From: Armatimonadota bacterium
Lineage (GTDB): Bacteria; Sysuimicrobiota; Sysuimicrobiia; Sysuimicrobiales; Humicultoraceae
Reading direction: 5' to 3'
DNA length: 40,379 nucleotides
NCBI GenBank assembly: GCA_016198805.1
Contig: JACQHU010000045.1
Span: 1 to 40,379, forward strand
Position numbers and translations under genes: made by a program. The notes under the pieces were generated by a model. The model was not told the origin of the DNA. It did not search any database and saw nothing but the letters and a program-made list of their open reading frames with translations. Positions 14,566 to 23,018 of this stretch are shown here, in pieces; within the stretch, counting starts at the first letter, position 1, and each line of letters opens with the position of its first letter.

Positions 14566-16625
14566 CGCAGTTCCTCCCCGCGGCGCGTGCGTTTGTGCAC
14601 CATCAGGCTGTGGCACCTGGGGCAGGGGCGGTCGCTGGGTCGATCCCACGAGGTGAAGGTGCAGGTGGGATACGCGCTGCAGCCGTAGAACGTGCGCCCC
14701 CGCTTGGTGCGGCGAGCAACGACCTCGGCCCCGCACCGCGGGCACGTGACCCCGATGCCCACCGGCCGGGTATACCGGCACGCCGGGAACCCCGAGCACG
14801 CAATGAACACGCCGAACCGGCCGTGCTTGCGAACCAGCGGCTGCCCGCACTGCGGGCAGGGCTCGCCGATTTCTACCTCGGGAAACTCCACGACGGGAAT
14901 CTTGGCCTCGGCGCGCTGCAGGGTCTGCTCGAACGGTCCGTAGAACTCGCGGAGGATCTGCTGCCAGTCGGCGTTGCCTTCCTCGATGCGGTCCAGGTTG
15001 TCCTCCATCCCCGCGGTGAAGTCGACGTCCACGATCTCGGGGAAGTGCTCCACCAGCAGATCGGTGACCATCCGGCCGACCTCGGTCGGAGCCAGGCGCC
15101 GGTCGCGCGAGGTGACATAGCCGCGTTTCTTGATGGTCTCGATGGTCGGCGCGTAGGTGCTGGGCCGGCCGATCCCCTTTTCTTCCAGCGCGCGCACCAG
15201 CGTCGCTTCCGTGTACCGCGGTGGCGGCTGCGTGAAGTGCTGCTCGGGCGTCACCCGGTCCAGCCCCAGGGGATCGCCGGGGGCCAGGGGCGGCAGCCAG
15301 CCTTCGCGGTCGTTGTCACCGTTGTCGCTGCTCTCCCGGTAGAGAATCAAAAAGCCCGGGAACTTGATGCGGCTGCCCGTGGCGCGGAACAGGTAGCCTC
15401 CGCCGGTGATATCCACCGAGAGCGTGTCCAGCACCGCGGCCGCCATCTGGCTGGCCAGGAACCGTTCCCAGATCAACCGGTACAGCCGGTACTGGTCCGA
15501 CCGCAAATAGGGTTTGACGCGTTCCGGCGTGCGCGTCACGCCGGTCGGTCGAATCGCCTCGTGGGCCTCCTGCGCGTCGCGGCGCGAGCGGTACCGGCGC
15601 GGCCGCTCGGGCAGGTAGGCGTCGCCGAACGAGCGCGCGATGAACTCCCGCGCCTCGTGCTGGGCCGAGGCCGCCACGCGGACCGAGTCGGTGCGCATAT
15701 ACGTGATCAGGCCTACGGTGCCCTCGCCCACGTCGAGGCCCTCGTAGAGCTGCTGGGCCACGGCCATCGTCCGTGAGGCCGAGAAGCCGAGCTTCCGGTT
15801 CGCCTCCTGCTGCAGCGAACTGGTGGTAAACGGCGGCGCCGGGTTGCGCGCCTGGTCCCTCCGGCGCACTTCCCCGACACCGTACGTGAGCGTCCGCAGG
15901 TCCTCCACGATCGTGTGGGCCTGCGCCTCATCGGGGATGACCAGGGCCCCTTCGTCGCCCGGCGAGCCCACCCGCACGCCGTCGCGCGCAAACAGCCGCG
16001 CCTCAAACGCCTCTCCGGCCGCGGTGCGGAAGGCCGCGGCGATAGACCAGTATTCCTGCGGGATGAACGCCTCGATCTCGCGCTCGCGGTCCACGATCAG
16101 GCGGACGGCGACGGACTGTACGCGGCCTGCCGACAGTCCGCCGTGCAGCTTCCGCCAGAGCAGCGGGCTCAACTTGTAGCCCACGAGCCGGTCGAGGATG
16201 CGACGCGCCTGTTGCGCGTTGACCAGGTTCAGGTCGATCTCGCGCGGACGCCGCAGGGCCCGCTGCACGCCCTCCTTGGTGATCTCGTGCAGATCCACCC
16301 GGCGGATCGAGGGGTTGACCGTGCTCAGGACCTCCGACAGGTGCCAGGAGATGGCCTCGCCCTCCCGGTCGGGGTCCGTGGCCATGTAAATCGTCGACGC
16401 CTTCTTCGCGGCCTCTCTGAGGTCTTTGAGAATCGGCCCCTTGCCCTTGATCACGATGTAGGTCGGCGCAAAGTTATCGTCGATGTTCACGCCGAGCTTG
16501 CTTTTGGGCAAATCTTTCACGTGCCCCATCGAGGCCTTCACCTCGTAGGGCCGCTTGAGCAGTTTGCTGAGGGTGCGCGCCTTCGTCGGCGATTCCACGA
16601 CGACGAGGGCGTTCGTTGGTGTCAC
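14493..16625 (-). CDS. topA: DNA topoisomerase I (type IA)
   Basis: A 710-residue enzyme that relaxes negative supercoils. The Toprim domain carries VVVESPTKA (residues 8-16), Glu11 and the DPDREGE metal site (84-90). The active Tyr309 is in GLITYMRTDS. Domain markers FSASRTMAVAQQLYEGL, the RRYRSRRDAQEAHEAIRPTG block and STYAPTIETIKKRGYV follow. After about residue 600 come three zinc-finger repeats with four-cysteine patterns (CPQC...C..C; CPRC...C..C; CPRC...C...C), similar to the Bacillus enzyme. The GTG start has a GGAGG 5 bases upstream. It follows dprA by 13 bp, as in Bacillota. Confidence 0.98.
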   Translation of the reverse strand: MTPTNALVVVESPTKARTLSKLLKRPYEVKASMGHVKDLPKSKLGVNIDDNFAPTYIVIKGKGPILKDLREAAKKASTIYMATDPDREGEAISWHLSEVLSTVNPSIRRVDLHEITKEGVQRALRRPREIDLNLVNAQQARRILDRLVGYKLSPLLWRKLHGGLSAGRVQSVAVRLIVDREREIEAFIPQEYWSIAAAFRTAAGEAFEARLFARDGVRVGSPGDEGALVIPDEAQAHTIVEDLRTLTYGVGEVRRRDQARNPAPPFTTSSLQQEANRKLGFSASRTMAVAQQLYEGLDVGEGTVGLITYMRTDSVRVAASAQHEAREFIARSFGDAYLPERPRRYRSRRDAQEAHEAIRPTGVTRTPERVKPYLRSDQYRLYRLIWERFLASQMAAAVLDTLSVDITGGGYLFRATGSRIKFPGFLILYRESSDNGDNDREGWLPPLAPGDPLGLDRVTPEQHFTQPPPRYTEATLVRALEEKGIGRPSTYAPTIETIKKRGYVTSRDRRLAPTEVGRMVTDLLVEHFPEIVDVDFTAGMEDNLDRIEEGNADWQQILREFYGPFEQTLQRAEAKIPVVEFPEVEIGEPCPQCGQPLVRKHGRFGVFIACSGFPACRYTRPVGIGVTCPRCGAEVVARRTKRGRTFYGCSAYPTCTFTSWDRPSDRPCPRCHSLMVHKRTRRGEELRCTNDACGHRLPVAEPAAAAAPAR

Positions 16626-16638
16626 CAGATCCTCCGTT

Positions 16639-17793
16639 TCACCTGCGGGCCGGGGGCGCGCCAGGCGTCCGCATCACCATCTGCCCTGGCAACGTCGCGA
16701 CCAGACCACGAATTTCCAACAGCGAGATGGCCGCCGCCACCTCAGCGGCGGGCAGTCCGGTGGTCTCCACCAGATCGTCGAGCGAACGCGGTCCCGCGGC
16801 CAGAGCGTCGAACACGCGCTGCTGCCCGCTGGCCTCTCCGCTCGCCCCTGGCGCCGCATCCTGGGCGGCATCCTGGTCAGGACCCACCGTCCCTGGAGAC
16901 GACAGATTCAGTTCCTCCAGAATGTCTTCCGCGCGCTCCACCACGCGCGCGCCCTGTCGCAACAACCCGTGCGGCGCGCGGCTCCCCTCGCTGAAGATGC
17001 TGCCGGGGACCGCGAAGACCTCGCGCCCCTGATCCAGCGCGTACTCCACCGTGATCAGTGCGCCGCTGTCTTCGGCCCCTTCGACGACCACGACGCCCAG
17101 GCTCAGACCGCTGATCAGCCGGTTGCGCCGCGGGAAGTGTCCCGGCCGCGGCGGGGTACCCGGCGAAAACTCTGTGACCAGCGCCCCCCGCTCGATGATC
17201 GCCTCGACCAGCGCGGCATGCTCAGGCGGATAGACCACGTCGGCCCCATTCCCCAACACGGCGACGGTCCGTCCTCCACCATCCAGCGCTGCCCGATGAG
17301 CCGCCGCATCGATGCCGCGCGCCAGGCCACTGACGACCGTGACTCCCGCCAGCGCCAGATCGAATGCCAGACGCGCGGCGGCGGCCCGCCCATACGGTGT
17401 GGCGCGGCGCGATCCCACCACGGCCACCGACGGGGCCTTGCCCAGACGTCCCCGGACATAGAGCACCGGCGGCGGATCTGGCAGCAGCCGCAGCAGCGCG
17501 GGAAACGCGGCATCGCCGGGGACGAGCACCGCCATCCCCTGCGCACGCGCGGTTTCCACCACCGCAGCGGGATTCAAGGATCGCCAGGAGGTCAACACCT
17601 CCTCTCGATCTGCCACCGGCTCGGCGAACGCAGGCAGGTGACGCCAGACGGCGGACGCCGAGCCGGCCCGCTCCACCCATCGTCTGATCGTGCGAGGACC
17701 CACGCCCGGCAGAAGGCTCAGCCCCACGTACGCCGCGATCTCCGCCTCGGAAGGCGGCGTCGCGCGAGGAGACTGTGGGGTCCCGAAGTTCAT
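16639..17793 (-). CDS. dprA: DNA-processing protein DprA/Smf
   Basis: A 384-residue protein that loads RecA on incoming single-stranded DNA during transformation. An N-terminal SAM-like region with LLPGVGPRTIRRWVERAG (residues 27-43) is followed by the extended Rossmann fold: VAVVGSRRATPYG (123-135), SGLARGIDAAAH (155-166), LGNGADVVYPPEH, PPRPGHFPRRNRLISGL and GALITVEYALDQGREVFAVPG. A low-complexity linker (about 296-318) leads to a C-terminal winged-helix (DML1-like) domain, about 320-375. It sits between comM and topA. Together with ComM it hints at natural competence, but no ComEA/EC genes are present to confirm that. Confidence 0.95.
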   Translation of the reverse strand: MNFGTPQSPRATPPSEAEIAAYVGLSLLPGVGPRTIRRWVERAGSASAVWRHLPAFAEPVADREEVLTSWRSLNPAAVVETARAQGMAVLVPGDAAFPALLRLLPDPPPVLYVRGRLGKAPSVAVVGSRRATPYGRAAAARLAFDLALAGVTVVSGLARGIDAAAHRAALDGGGRTVAVLGNGADVVYPPEHAALVEAIIERGALVTEFSPGTPPRPGHFPRRNRLISGLSLGVVVVEGAEDSGALITVEYALDQGREVFAVPGSIFSEGSRAPHGLLRQGARVVERAEDILEELNLSSPGTVGPDQDAAQDAAPGASGEASGQQRVFDALAAGPRSLDDLVETTGLPAAEVAAAISLLEIRGLVATLPGQMVMRTPGAPPARR

Positions 17794-17814
17794 CCTCTAC
17801 AGTAGCACGATCTG

Positions 17815-19341
17815 TCAAGGGGGCCGGCCTGCGGACCGGTCAAGCGCGCGGTACTGCAGGGCCTCAGCGACATGTGCGGATCGGATATGATCCGAACCGT
17901 CGAGGTCAGCGATGGCGCGCGCGACACACAGGACCCGCTCGGTCGCGCGCGCCCCGAGCATGAGCCGCTCGGCCGCGGAGCGCAGCACGCCCAGCGCGCC
18001 ATCGTCCACCGTGTCGATCCCCCGCCACCCGTGCGGGCCGGTCGGTATCGATCCACCACGTGCGGCCCGATGCGCGGCGCGTTCGCGCGCGGCGATCACG
18101 CGGTCCCGCACGCGCAGAGACGATTCTCCAGGGGGGCCGGCGAGCAGGGCGTCTGTGGGCGGCCTCGGCACCTCGAGATGCAGATCGATGCGGTCAAGCA
18201 GCGGACCGGAGACTCTGGCCAGGTACCGCTGCACCTGCCCGGGGGTACAGGTGCAGGTCCGGTGCGCATCGCCGCGGTACCCGCACGCGCAGGGGTTCAT
18301 GGCCGCCACGAGCATGAACCGCGCGGGGAAGCGCACCGCGCCATGCACGCGCGCCACCACCACCATACCGTCCTCCAGCGGCTGGCGCAGCCCTTCCAGC
18401 ACGTCGTGGCGAAACTCCGGCAGTTCGTCAAGGAATAGCACGCCGTGGTGCGCCAGCGTGATCTCGCCCGGCCGCGGTCCGCCGCCGCCGCCGATCATCG
18501 CCGACGCGCTCGCCGTATGGTGCGGCGTGCGAAAGGGTCGCTGCCAGATCAGGCCCGACCCCGCAGGCAACCGCCCGGCGACGCTGTAGATCTTTGTGAC
18601 CTCGACGGCCTCGACGCGCGAGAGCGCCGGCAGGATCGTGGGGAGCCGGCGCGCCAGCATGGTTTTGCCCACCCCCGGCGGCCCCACGAGCAACACATTG
18701 AGCCCGCCCGCCGCCGCGATCTCCAGGGCGCGACGCGCGGCCGGTTGTGCCCGCACGCTGGCGAGATCGAGCGATGACGTCTGCGCCGGTAGCGGCGGCG
18801 GCACCGTCGCCGCGGTCGGTGTGACGCGCCGCGCGCCGGTGAGGTGGTCGATGACGGCACGCAACGTGGGCAGCGCATAGACCGGCACCTCCTCCACCAC
18901 TGCGGCCTCAACCGCATTCGGCTCAGGCACGAGCAACCCGCGTGCGCCAAGCGCGCGTCCCGCCTGCGCGACCGGGAGGACGCCGGGGATCTGGCGCAGT
19001 GAGCCGTCCAGCGCCAGTTCCCCGATGGCCAGGTATCCCCTCACGGCCTCCTGCGACAGTTGCCCGGTGGCAATCAGCACGCCCAGCGCGATCGGCAGAT
19101 CGAGTCCGGGACCTTCCTTCCGCCGGTCTCCCGGCGCCAGGTTCACCACGGTCCGCCGCGGCGGCATCTCATAGCGCGAATTGCGGATCGCGGCCCGTAC
19201 CCGCTCGCGCGCCTCCTGCACCGCGGCGTCGGGCAGCCCGACGATCGCGAACGACGGCAGCCCCGGTCCGACATCGACCTCCACGGAGACGGGGAGCGCG
19301 TCGAGACCGACCAGGGTTGCGCTCATGACGGCGGCCAGCAT
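17815..19341 (-). CDS. comM: ComM/YifB-type AAA+ ATPase (Mg-chelatase-like)
   Basis: A 508-residue protein. The N-terminal Lon-like (ChlI) domain covers about residues 1-165 (LVGLDALPVSVEVDVGPGLP, FAIVGLPDAAVQEARERVRAAI, VVNLAPGDRRKEGPGLDLPIALG). The AAA+ domain has Walker A LVGPPGVGKTML (near residue 220) and Walker B GVLFLDELPEF, and the characteristic MNPCACGYRGD cysteine motif. ComM helicases promote branch migration during integration of transforming DNA. The frame continues upstream to 19434, but homology begins at MSATLVGLDALPV; I used the ATG at 19341, with 19326 as an alternative. It is transcribed away from the heme island. Confidence 0.93.
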   Translation of the reverse strand: MLAAVMSATLVGLDALPVSVEVDVGPGLPSFAIVGLPDAAVQEARERVRAAIRNSRYEMPPRRTVVNLAPGDRRKEGPGLDLPIALGVLIATGQLSQEAVRGYLAIGELALDGSLRQIPGVLPVAQAGRALGARGLLVPEPNAVEAAVVEEVPVYALPTLRAVIDHLTGARRVTPTAATVPPPLPAQTSSLDLASVRAQPAARRALEIAAAGGLNVLLVGPPGVGKTMLARRLPTILPALSRVEAVEVTKIYSVAGRLPAGSGLIWQRPFRTPHHTASASAMIGGGGGPRPGEITLAHHGVLFLDELPEFRHDVLEGLRQPLEDGMVVVARVHGAVRFPARFMLVAAMNPCACGYRGDAHRTCTCTPGQVQRYLARVSGPLLDRIDLHLEVPRPPTDALLAGPPGESSLRVRDRVIAARERAAHRAARGGSIPTGPHGWRGIDTVDDGALGVLRSAAERLMLGARATERVLCVARAIADLDGSDHIRSAHVAEALQYRALDRSAGRPP

Positions 19342-19530
19342 GGCGGCGGCCTGTGCTCTCTCCCTTGGTATCGGCGCCGGCTGAGCCGGCGTGCAGGAGG
19401 TGACCGGCATGCCGCCCACAGGAGGCGCCAGCATGCGGGTTGCAGGAGGGTGGAAGGCTCTTCCCAGGGCCCGGATCCGGGCATAAAATCATAGAGGATT
19501 ACGTAGACTTCTTTAGAATTCTCCCTCCTG
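19342..19530. promoter_or_regulatory. Divergent intergenic region between comM and the heme island
   Basis: This 189-bp gap separates the minus-strand comM-dprA-topA genes from the plus-strand heme genes. The comM side is GC-rich. Positions about 19481-19520 form the most AT-rich stretch of the neighbourhood, with TAAAAT and TAGAAT on the plus strand and TATGAT (19493-19488) on the minus strand as possible -10 boxes for the two directions. No convincing -35 is seen for the comM direction. A perfect 14-bp palindrome lies inside the region. Confidence 0.5.
19461..19489 (+). promoter_or_regulatory. Probable promoter of the heme island with an operator-like palindrome in its spacer
   Basis: TTCCCA (19461-19466, four of six matches to TTGACA) and TAAAAT (19484-19489, five of six to TATAAT) are separated by 17 bases. 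The spacer holds the perfect palindrome GCCCGGATCCGGGC (19469-19482). Regulators of the MerR superfamily typically bind palindromes in this place. The encoded protein just downstream has a related helix-turn-helix, so autoregulation is a reasonable but untested inference. Confidence 0.45.
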
Positions 19531-20217
19531 GTGATGGCCATGGAGAAATCGTCCGCCGGCCGCTGGCTCTCCCTGGGGCAGGCGGCCTCGATGCTGGGCG
19601 TCGATCAGGCCACGCTCCGCCACTGGGCCGACACGGGACGCGTCAGGACCTTCAGGACCCCGGGCGGGCACCGGCGGTTTCTCAAAGACGATCTGCACGC
19701 GCTCATTCAGCCCGAGGTCCCCCGGGTGGAAGACCTGCGCCCCCTGGTGGAACGCCGCAGCGCCAAGTTGCTGGCCGGCGCGCCGGCCAAACCGCTGCAG
19801 ACGCGGCCCTGGTTCGCGTCGCTCGATCCGCGTCTGCGCGAAAGCGCCCGGGAGCGCGGCCGGCAGCTCTTCGCCGCTCTGGTCCGGTTCATCGCCGAGC
19901 CCGGAGCGCGACGAACCATCCGCCAGGAGCTGCTCGAACAGGCGCGCGCGTACGGGGCCGAGTTGCACCAGGCCGGGGTCCGCCCGGCGGACGCCGCCGA
20001 GGCCTTCGGCTACTTCCGGCACCTGGTGCTCAAGATGATCACCGACCCCCGAGGCCGGGGCGGCATGCTGGACGAACGCCAGGTGCGCGCGCTGCTCGAC
20101 GTCAGCGATCTCCTCGATGTGGTCTTCCTCACAATGCTGCGAACCTGGGATGCAGGCCGCAAGCCGCGCCGAAAGGCCCATAGCGACGCGGACGGCCGGC
20201 AACTGGTGGAGCACTAG
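19531..20217 (+). CDS. Putative heme-island regulator: BldC/MerR-like HTH plus RsbRD-N-like domain
   Basis: A 228-residue soluble protein. Residues 10-60 form a winged helix-turn-helix of the excisionase/BldC type (LSLGQAASMLGVDQATLRHWADTG, then RTFRTPGGHRRFLKDDLHALI), close to MerR N-termini. A charged linker follows. Residues about 95-210 are all-helical with the pattern GAELHQAGVRPADAAEAFGYFRHLVLKMI, resembling the RsbRD N-terminal or globin-like sensor domain of stressosome-type proteins. No Cys or obvious metal site is seen, and the heme-binding ability of the helical part is unknown. The start is the GTG at 19531, with ATGs at 19534 and 19540 as alternatives; no good ribosome site decides. 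It lies 39 bp before hemC on the same strand, so it probably controls the heme genes. The domain assignment of the C-terminal half is tentative. Confidence 0.7.
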   Translation: MMAMEKSSAGRWLSLGQAASMLGVDQATLRHWADTGRVRTFRTPGGHRRFLKDDLHALIQPEVPRVEDLRPLVERRSAKLLAGAPAKPLQTRPWFASLDPRLRESARERGRQLFAALVRFIAEPGARRTIRQELLEQARAYGAELHQAGVRPADAAEAFGYFRHLVLKMITDPRGRGGMLDERQVRALLDVSDLLDVVFLTMLRTWDAGRKPRRKAHSDADGRQLVEH

Positions 20218-20256
20218 CGTGAACGTGCACACCGGCATCGAAGAAGGCTGCGCGCC

Positions 20257-21162
20257 ATGCTGAAGGTCGGCACGCGTGGCAGCCCGCTGGCGCTCGCCAT
20301 GACCGCGCAGGTCGTCGAATCCCTGGAACGCCTGGGCCTGCGGTGCGAGATCGTCACGATCCGCACGCACGGCGACCGTCATCCCGACTCGCCCACGCGC
20401 GCGCTGGGGGCCGGCGCGTTCGTCAAAGACCTGGAAGTGGCGCTCACCGACGGCCGCATCGATCTGGCGGTGCACAGCGCGAAGGACCTGCACAACGACG
20501 CGACGCCCGGGGTCGTGGTGGCGGCCTTTCTTCCCAGAGAGGATCCGCGCGATGTCCTCGTGACGCGGGACGGCGTCACGCTTGGGGCGCTGCCGTCCGG
20601 CGCGGTGATCGGAACGGACAGCCCACGCCGGCGGGCCTTCCTGCTCGCGGCGCGTCACGATCTCCTGGTCCGCGGCATCCGCGGCAATGTGGACACCCGG
20701 CTGCGGAAGCTCGGCGCCGGCGAGGTGGATGCCGTCGTGCTGGCGGCGGCGGGCCTGGTCCGGCTCGGCCTGCTTCAGCGCGCCGTCGAGCGGCTCGACC
20801 CGTCGATCATGCTGCCCGCGGTGGGGCAGGGCGCAATTGCGGTCCAGACGCGGACAGACGCGCACGGCCTCCGCCGCCGCCTGGAAGCCGTTGACCATCT
20901 CCCCACCCACGCCGCGGTGGAGGCCGAGCGCGCGTTCGTCGGCGCGCTGGGCGGGACCTGTCAGACCGCGATCGCCGCGCTCGGGACAAGCGACGGACAG
21001 ACGCTGACCCTGGACGGCGCGGTGCTGGATCCGGACGGAACCCGAATGGTGCGCGACACCGCCACCGGTCCTGCAGTACTGTCCAGGGAGATCGGCGCCG
21101 AACTCGGCGCGCGCCTGCTGGCTCGGGGAGCACGCAGCCTGATGGTTGAGGTGGCCCCGTGA
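20257..21162 (+). CDS. hemC: Porphobilinogen deaminase (hydroxymethylbilane synthase)
   Basis: A 301-residue enzyme that links four porphobilinogens into hydroxymethylbilane. It opens LKVGTRGSPLALAMTAQV; further motifs are FVKDLEVALTDGRIDLAVHSAKDLH, GTDSPRRRAFLL, IRGNVDTRLRKL and LPAVGQGAIAVQ. The dipyrromethane cofactor should attach to Cys235 in LGGTCQTAIAAL, a variant of the usual GGCQVPIA. An AAGG lies upstream of the ATG. Its stop overlaps the hemD GTG start. Confidence 0.97.
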   Translation: MLKVGTRGSPLALAMTAQVVESLERLGLRCEIVTIRTHGDRHPDSPTRALGAGAFVKDLEVALTDGRIDLAVHSAKDLHNDATPGVVVAAFLPREDPRDVLVTRDGVTLGALPSGAVIGTDSPRRRAFLLAARHDLLVRGIRGNVDTRLRKLGAGEVDAVVLAAAGLVRLGLLQRAVERLDPSIMLPAVGQGAIAVQTRTDAHGLRRRLEAVDHLPTHAAVEAERAFVGALGGTCQTAIAALGTSDGQTLTLDGAVLDPDGTRMVRDTATGPAVLSREIGAELGARLLARGARSLMVEVAP

Positions 21163-22001
21163 GGGCGACGGCACGCCCGCCCTCGCGCCGCCGCACCAGA
21201 CAACGGCGTCCGCTGGCCGGCCGGCGGATTCTGGTGACGCGGCCGCGCGCGCAGAGCCGCGATCTGTGCGCGCGGCTTCGGAGCCTGGGCGCGTTGGCCA
21301 TCGCCGTCCCCACCATTGACATCGTGGCTCCCTCACCCGGCGGGCCGCTGGACCGGGCTCTGTGTGCTGTGGACCGCTACGACTGGGTCGTGGTCACCAG
21401 CCCGAACGGCGCGCACGCCTGCCTGTCGCGCGCCCGGGCCCTGGGTGTCCCCCTGCACAGGGCGGCCGTGCGCTGGGCCGCTGTCGGACCGGCCACGGCC
21501 GCCGCCCTGCGCGCCGCCGGCATCCCCGTGGCCATGATCCCATCTCGCTACCTCACGGCCGCCATCGCGCGTGAACTCCGCGACGTCGCCGGGCGCCGGA
21601 TTCTCCTGCCCCGCACGGACGCGGCGTCGCCCACCCTGGCCGAGGAGCTGCGCGCCCGCGGCGCAGTCGTCGACCAGATCACGGCCTACCGGACCGTGCT
21701 GGCGCCCCTCCGCCATGGTTCTCGCCTGCGCCGCCTGGTGACGGCGCACGCCGTGGACACGATTCTCTTGACCAGCGCGTCGACCGTGAACGGCCTGGTG
21801 CGGCTGCTGGGCCGGGCGCGCACAGACCTGGCGGAGATGACGATCGCCTGTATCGGCCCGATCACGGCCGCCGCAGCGGCTGCCGCCGGGCTGCGGCCGG
21901 ACGTCGTGGCCCGGGAACATACCGTCGAGGGACTCATCCAGGCGTTGCTGACGACGCAACCCAAAGGAGGTCGTTATGCCGCGCACCGCGTTGCACGCTG
22001 A
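21159..22001 (+). CDS. hemD: Uroporphyrinogen-III synthase
   Basis: A 280-residue protein of the poorly conserved HemD family, which closes hydroxymethylbilane to uroporphyrinogen III. It shows the family's opening RRILVTRPRAQSRDLCARLRSLGALAIAVPTIDIV, then DWVVVTSPNGAHAC, AVGPATAAALRAAGI, ILLPRTDAA, ITAYRTV, ILLTSASTVNGLVRLLG, and CIGPITAAAAAAAGLRPDVVA. The first 22 residues are a basic Arg/Pro-rich extension not expected in the family. The assignment rests on these motifs and on the position between hemC and hemB. Start GTG overlaps the hemC stop. Confidence 0.93.
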   Translation: MRATARPPSRRRTRQRRPLAGRRILVTRPRAQSRDLCARLRSLGALAIAVPTIDIVAPSPGGPLDRALCAVDRYDWVVVTSPNGAHACLSRARALGVPLHRAAVRWAAVGPATAAALRAAGIPVAMIPSRYLTAAIARELRDVAGRRILLPRTDAASPTLAEELRARGAVVDQITAYRTVLAPLRHGSRLRRLVTAHAVDTILLTSASTVNGLVRLLGRARTDLAEMTIACIGPITAAAAAAAGLRPDVVAREHTVEGLIQALLTTQPKGGRYAAHRVAR

Positions 22002-23010
22002 CCTGATCCGCCGCCCCAGGCGTCTGCGCCGGACCCCCGCCCTGCGGACGCTCGCGCGCGAGACGCGCTGGAACCCCGGCGGCCTGGTCGCGCCGCTGTT
22101 CGTGCGTCCGGGACGGGGCGTGCGCGAGCCGATCGCCAGCCTGCCCGGCCAGATACGGTGTTCTCCCGACGAACTGCTCCGCGAGGTCGACCGCCTGCGC
22201 AGGTGCGGGATCGGGGCGGTCCTGCTCTTCGGAATTCCCGAAACAAAGTTTCCGGACGGGCGAGAGGCCTACGCGGAGAGCGGCATCGTCCAGGAGGCGG
22301 TGCGCGGCCTCCGGCGTCTGCACCCGGGGCTGGTGATCATCACCGATGTCTGCCTGTGCGCCTACAGCGACCATGGCCACTGCGGCCTGGTGCGCGACGG
22401 CGAGATCGACAACGACTCCACGCTGGACCTGCTCGGGCGCACGGCGGTCTCGCACGCTGCTGCAGGCGCCGACATCGTGGCCCCCAGCGCCATGATGGAT
22501 GGACAGGTCGGCGCGATCCGGGAGGCTCTGGATACGGCAGGGTTCCCCGAGGTCGCGATCATGGGATACTCGGCCAAGTACGCCTCGGCCTTCTACGGCC
22601 CGTTCCGCGACGCGGCGGACTCGGCCCCGCAGTTCGGCGACCGGCGATCGTATCAGATGGATCCTCCCAACGTCCGCGAGGCGCTGCGAGAGATTGCGCT
22701 GGACATCGAGCAGGGCGCCGATATCGTGATGGTCAAACCGGCGCTGTGTTACCTGGACGTCATCCGTGCCGCGCGCGAGGCCACTACGGTCCCCCTCGCG
22801 GCGTACTGGGTCAGCGGCGAGTACGCCATGGTCAAAGCCGCTGCCGCCGCCGGGTGGCTGGATGAGCGACGGGCCGTGTTTGAGGTGCTTGGGGCGATCC
22901 GGCGCGCGGGCGCGGACCTGATCATCACCTACGCGGCGGCCGATGCGGCGCGTTGGATGGCCGCATCCGCCGCCGACGCGGAGGCGGCGCTCGATCGGTC
23001 TGGAGGATGA
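21976..23010 (+). CDS. hemB: Delta-aminolevulinic acid dehydratase (porphobilinogen synthase)
   Basis: A 344-residue enzyme that condenses two aminolevulinates to porphobilinogen. The active-site lysines are Lys201 (GYSAKYASAFYGPFRDA) and Lys254 (VMVKPALCYLDV). The active-site metal loop DVCLCAYSDHGHCG has three cysteines (126, 128, 136), so this is the zinc-dependent type. The ATG is preceded by AAAGGAGGT, the strongest ribosome site in the island, located inside the end of hemD (26-bp overlap). Confidence 0.98.
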   Translation: MPRTALHADLIRRPRRLRRTPALRTLARETRWNPGGLVAPLFVRPGRGVREPIASLPGQIRCSPDELLREVDRLRRCGIGAVLLFGIPETKFPDGREAYAESGIVQEAVRGLRRLHPGLVIITDVCLCAYSDHGHCGLVRDGEIDNDSTLDLLGRTAVSHAAAGADIVAPSAMMDGQVGAIREALDTAGFPEVAIMGYSAKYASAFYGPFRDAADSAPQFGDRRSYQMDPPNVREALREIALDIEQGADIVMVKPALCYLDVIRAAREATTVPLAAYWVSGEYAMVKAAAAAGWLDERRAVFEVLGAIRRAGADLIITYAAADAARWMAASAADAEAALDRSGG

Positions 23011-23018
23011 CCTGCCCG

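Noticed and set aside
17812..17817. Perfect TTGACA (minus strand) between comM and dprA
   Set aside because: No -10 box lies 15-19 bases downstream; TACTGT is only 8 bases away, and a start site at proper distance would fall within dprA. dprA can be transcribed with comM.
19513..21336. A 607-codon minus-strand open frame over the regulator and hemC
   Set aside because: It is antisense to the regulator and hemC, which carry clear family motifs; its translation has biased composition and no motif.
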